From Roseovarius arcticus (GTDB taxonomy: Bacteria > Pseudomonadota > Alphaproteobacteria > Rhodobacterales > Rhodobacteraceae): 64,000 bases of DNA. Shown in pieces: positions 63,971-64,000 of this stretch. A program made the position numbers and the translations under genes. The stretch's first letter is position 1; each line of letters begins with the position of its first letter. Location: assembly GCF_006125015.1 (NCBI RefSeq), contig NZ_SZZN01000001.1, forward strand, positions 868,001 through 932,000. The letters are read 5' to 3'. The notes under the pieces are model-generated. The model was not told where the DNA came from, did not search any database, and was given only the letters and a program-made list of their open reading frames with translations.

Positions 63971-64000
63971 ATGCGCTTTGCCGCGTCCATCCCCTTCGGC
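63971..64000 (+). CDS. possible start of the next gene, cut by the window edge
   Basis: Ten codons (MRFAASIPFG) begin six bases after the pccA stop and run to the edge. In related genomes further small genes and methylmalonyl-CoA mutase follow pccA, but nothing can be assigned from this length. Confidence 0.3.
   Translation, partial: MRFAASIPFG

Noticed and set aside
1..64000. CRISPR arrays, insertion sequences, prophage or rRNA genes
   Set aside because: No spaced direct repeats, transposase, integrase or phage structural genes, or rRNA sequence were recognised anywhere in the window.

Overview
The window looks like a chromosomal segment of a marine alphaproteobacterium of the Rhodobacteraceae (Roseobacter group). 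The evidence is the high GC content, a DddL-type DMSP lyase, choline sulfatase with BetI, a PccR/propionyl-CoA carboxylase locus, several small families that I associate with Rhodobacterales, and a tRNA-His with A73 and no encoded G-1, which is an alphaproteobacterial trait. I see no rRNA, CRISPR array, prophage or insertion sequence. Almost everything is dense housekeeping DNA, with many ATGA-type gene overlaps.

Layout. 1-3.4 kb: the end of murF, then mraY, an AT-richer small membrane-protein gene, and murD. 3.5-5.7 kb: ribB (with a degenerate RibA-like domain), ribH and nusB. 5.8-7.1 kb: an anti-sigma/ECF sigma pair in which the sigma gene carries an in-frame amber codon. 7.3-10.6 kb: small unknown genes, mmcB, tRNA-His and an RluD-type pseudouridine synthase. 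10.7-18.4 kb: rpoH, pepF, a DNA ligase/exonuclease repair pair and assorted hydrolases. 18.5-23.5 kb: a TPR protein, a SUV3-like helicase, an S4 protein, fdxA and a CarD regulator. 23.6-27.4 kb: cobS and cobT divergent, then a CPA2 antiporter. 27.6-33 kb: a 901-aa protein joining a GspL/PilM-like N-terminus to a GspC/PilP-like C-terminus, then metY, a glycosyltransferase-like protein and tRNA-Tyr. 33-36 kb: rlmB and small genes. 36-40 kb: a histidine cluster hisB-hisH-hisA-hisF-hisE split by an opposite-strand DUF302 gene. 40-42.3 kb: a NaeI-like restriction-modification pair beside tRNA-Gly. 42.4-50.8 kb: a phosphoesterase, pyruvate carboxylase, an FMN alpha-hydroxy-acid oxidase, a TonB-like protein, a DMT transporter and dddL. 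51-55 kb: a Tat-exported ABC binding protein, then betI-betC. 55-64 kb: pccR, an MFS exporter, pccB, a run of small genes, and pccA.

How it fits together. Carbon entry is the main theme on the right side. DMSP cleavage yields acrylate, which roseobacters can convert to propionyl-CoA. PccA/PccB carboxylate propionyl-CoA, and pyruvate carboxylase replenishes oxaloacetate. TTTGCAAA-type boxes lie before both pccR and pccB. BetI/BetC covers choline-O-sulfate, with a clear dyad operator upstream of betI.

The most notable observations are the broken ECF sigma gene, the GspL-GspC-like fusion, the NaeI-type system at tRNA-Gly, the PccR box pairs (one inside the 3' end of a transporter gene), and the small-gene array between pccB and pccA. 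I did not find a convincing wholly new multi-gene system.
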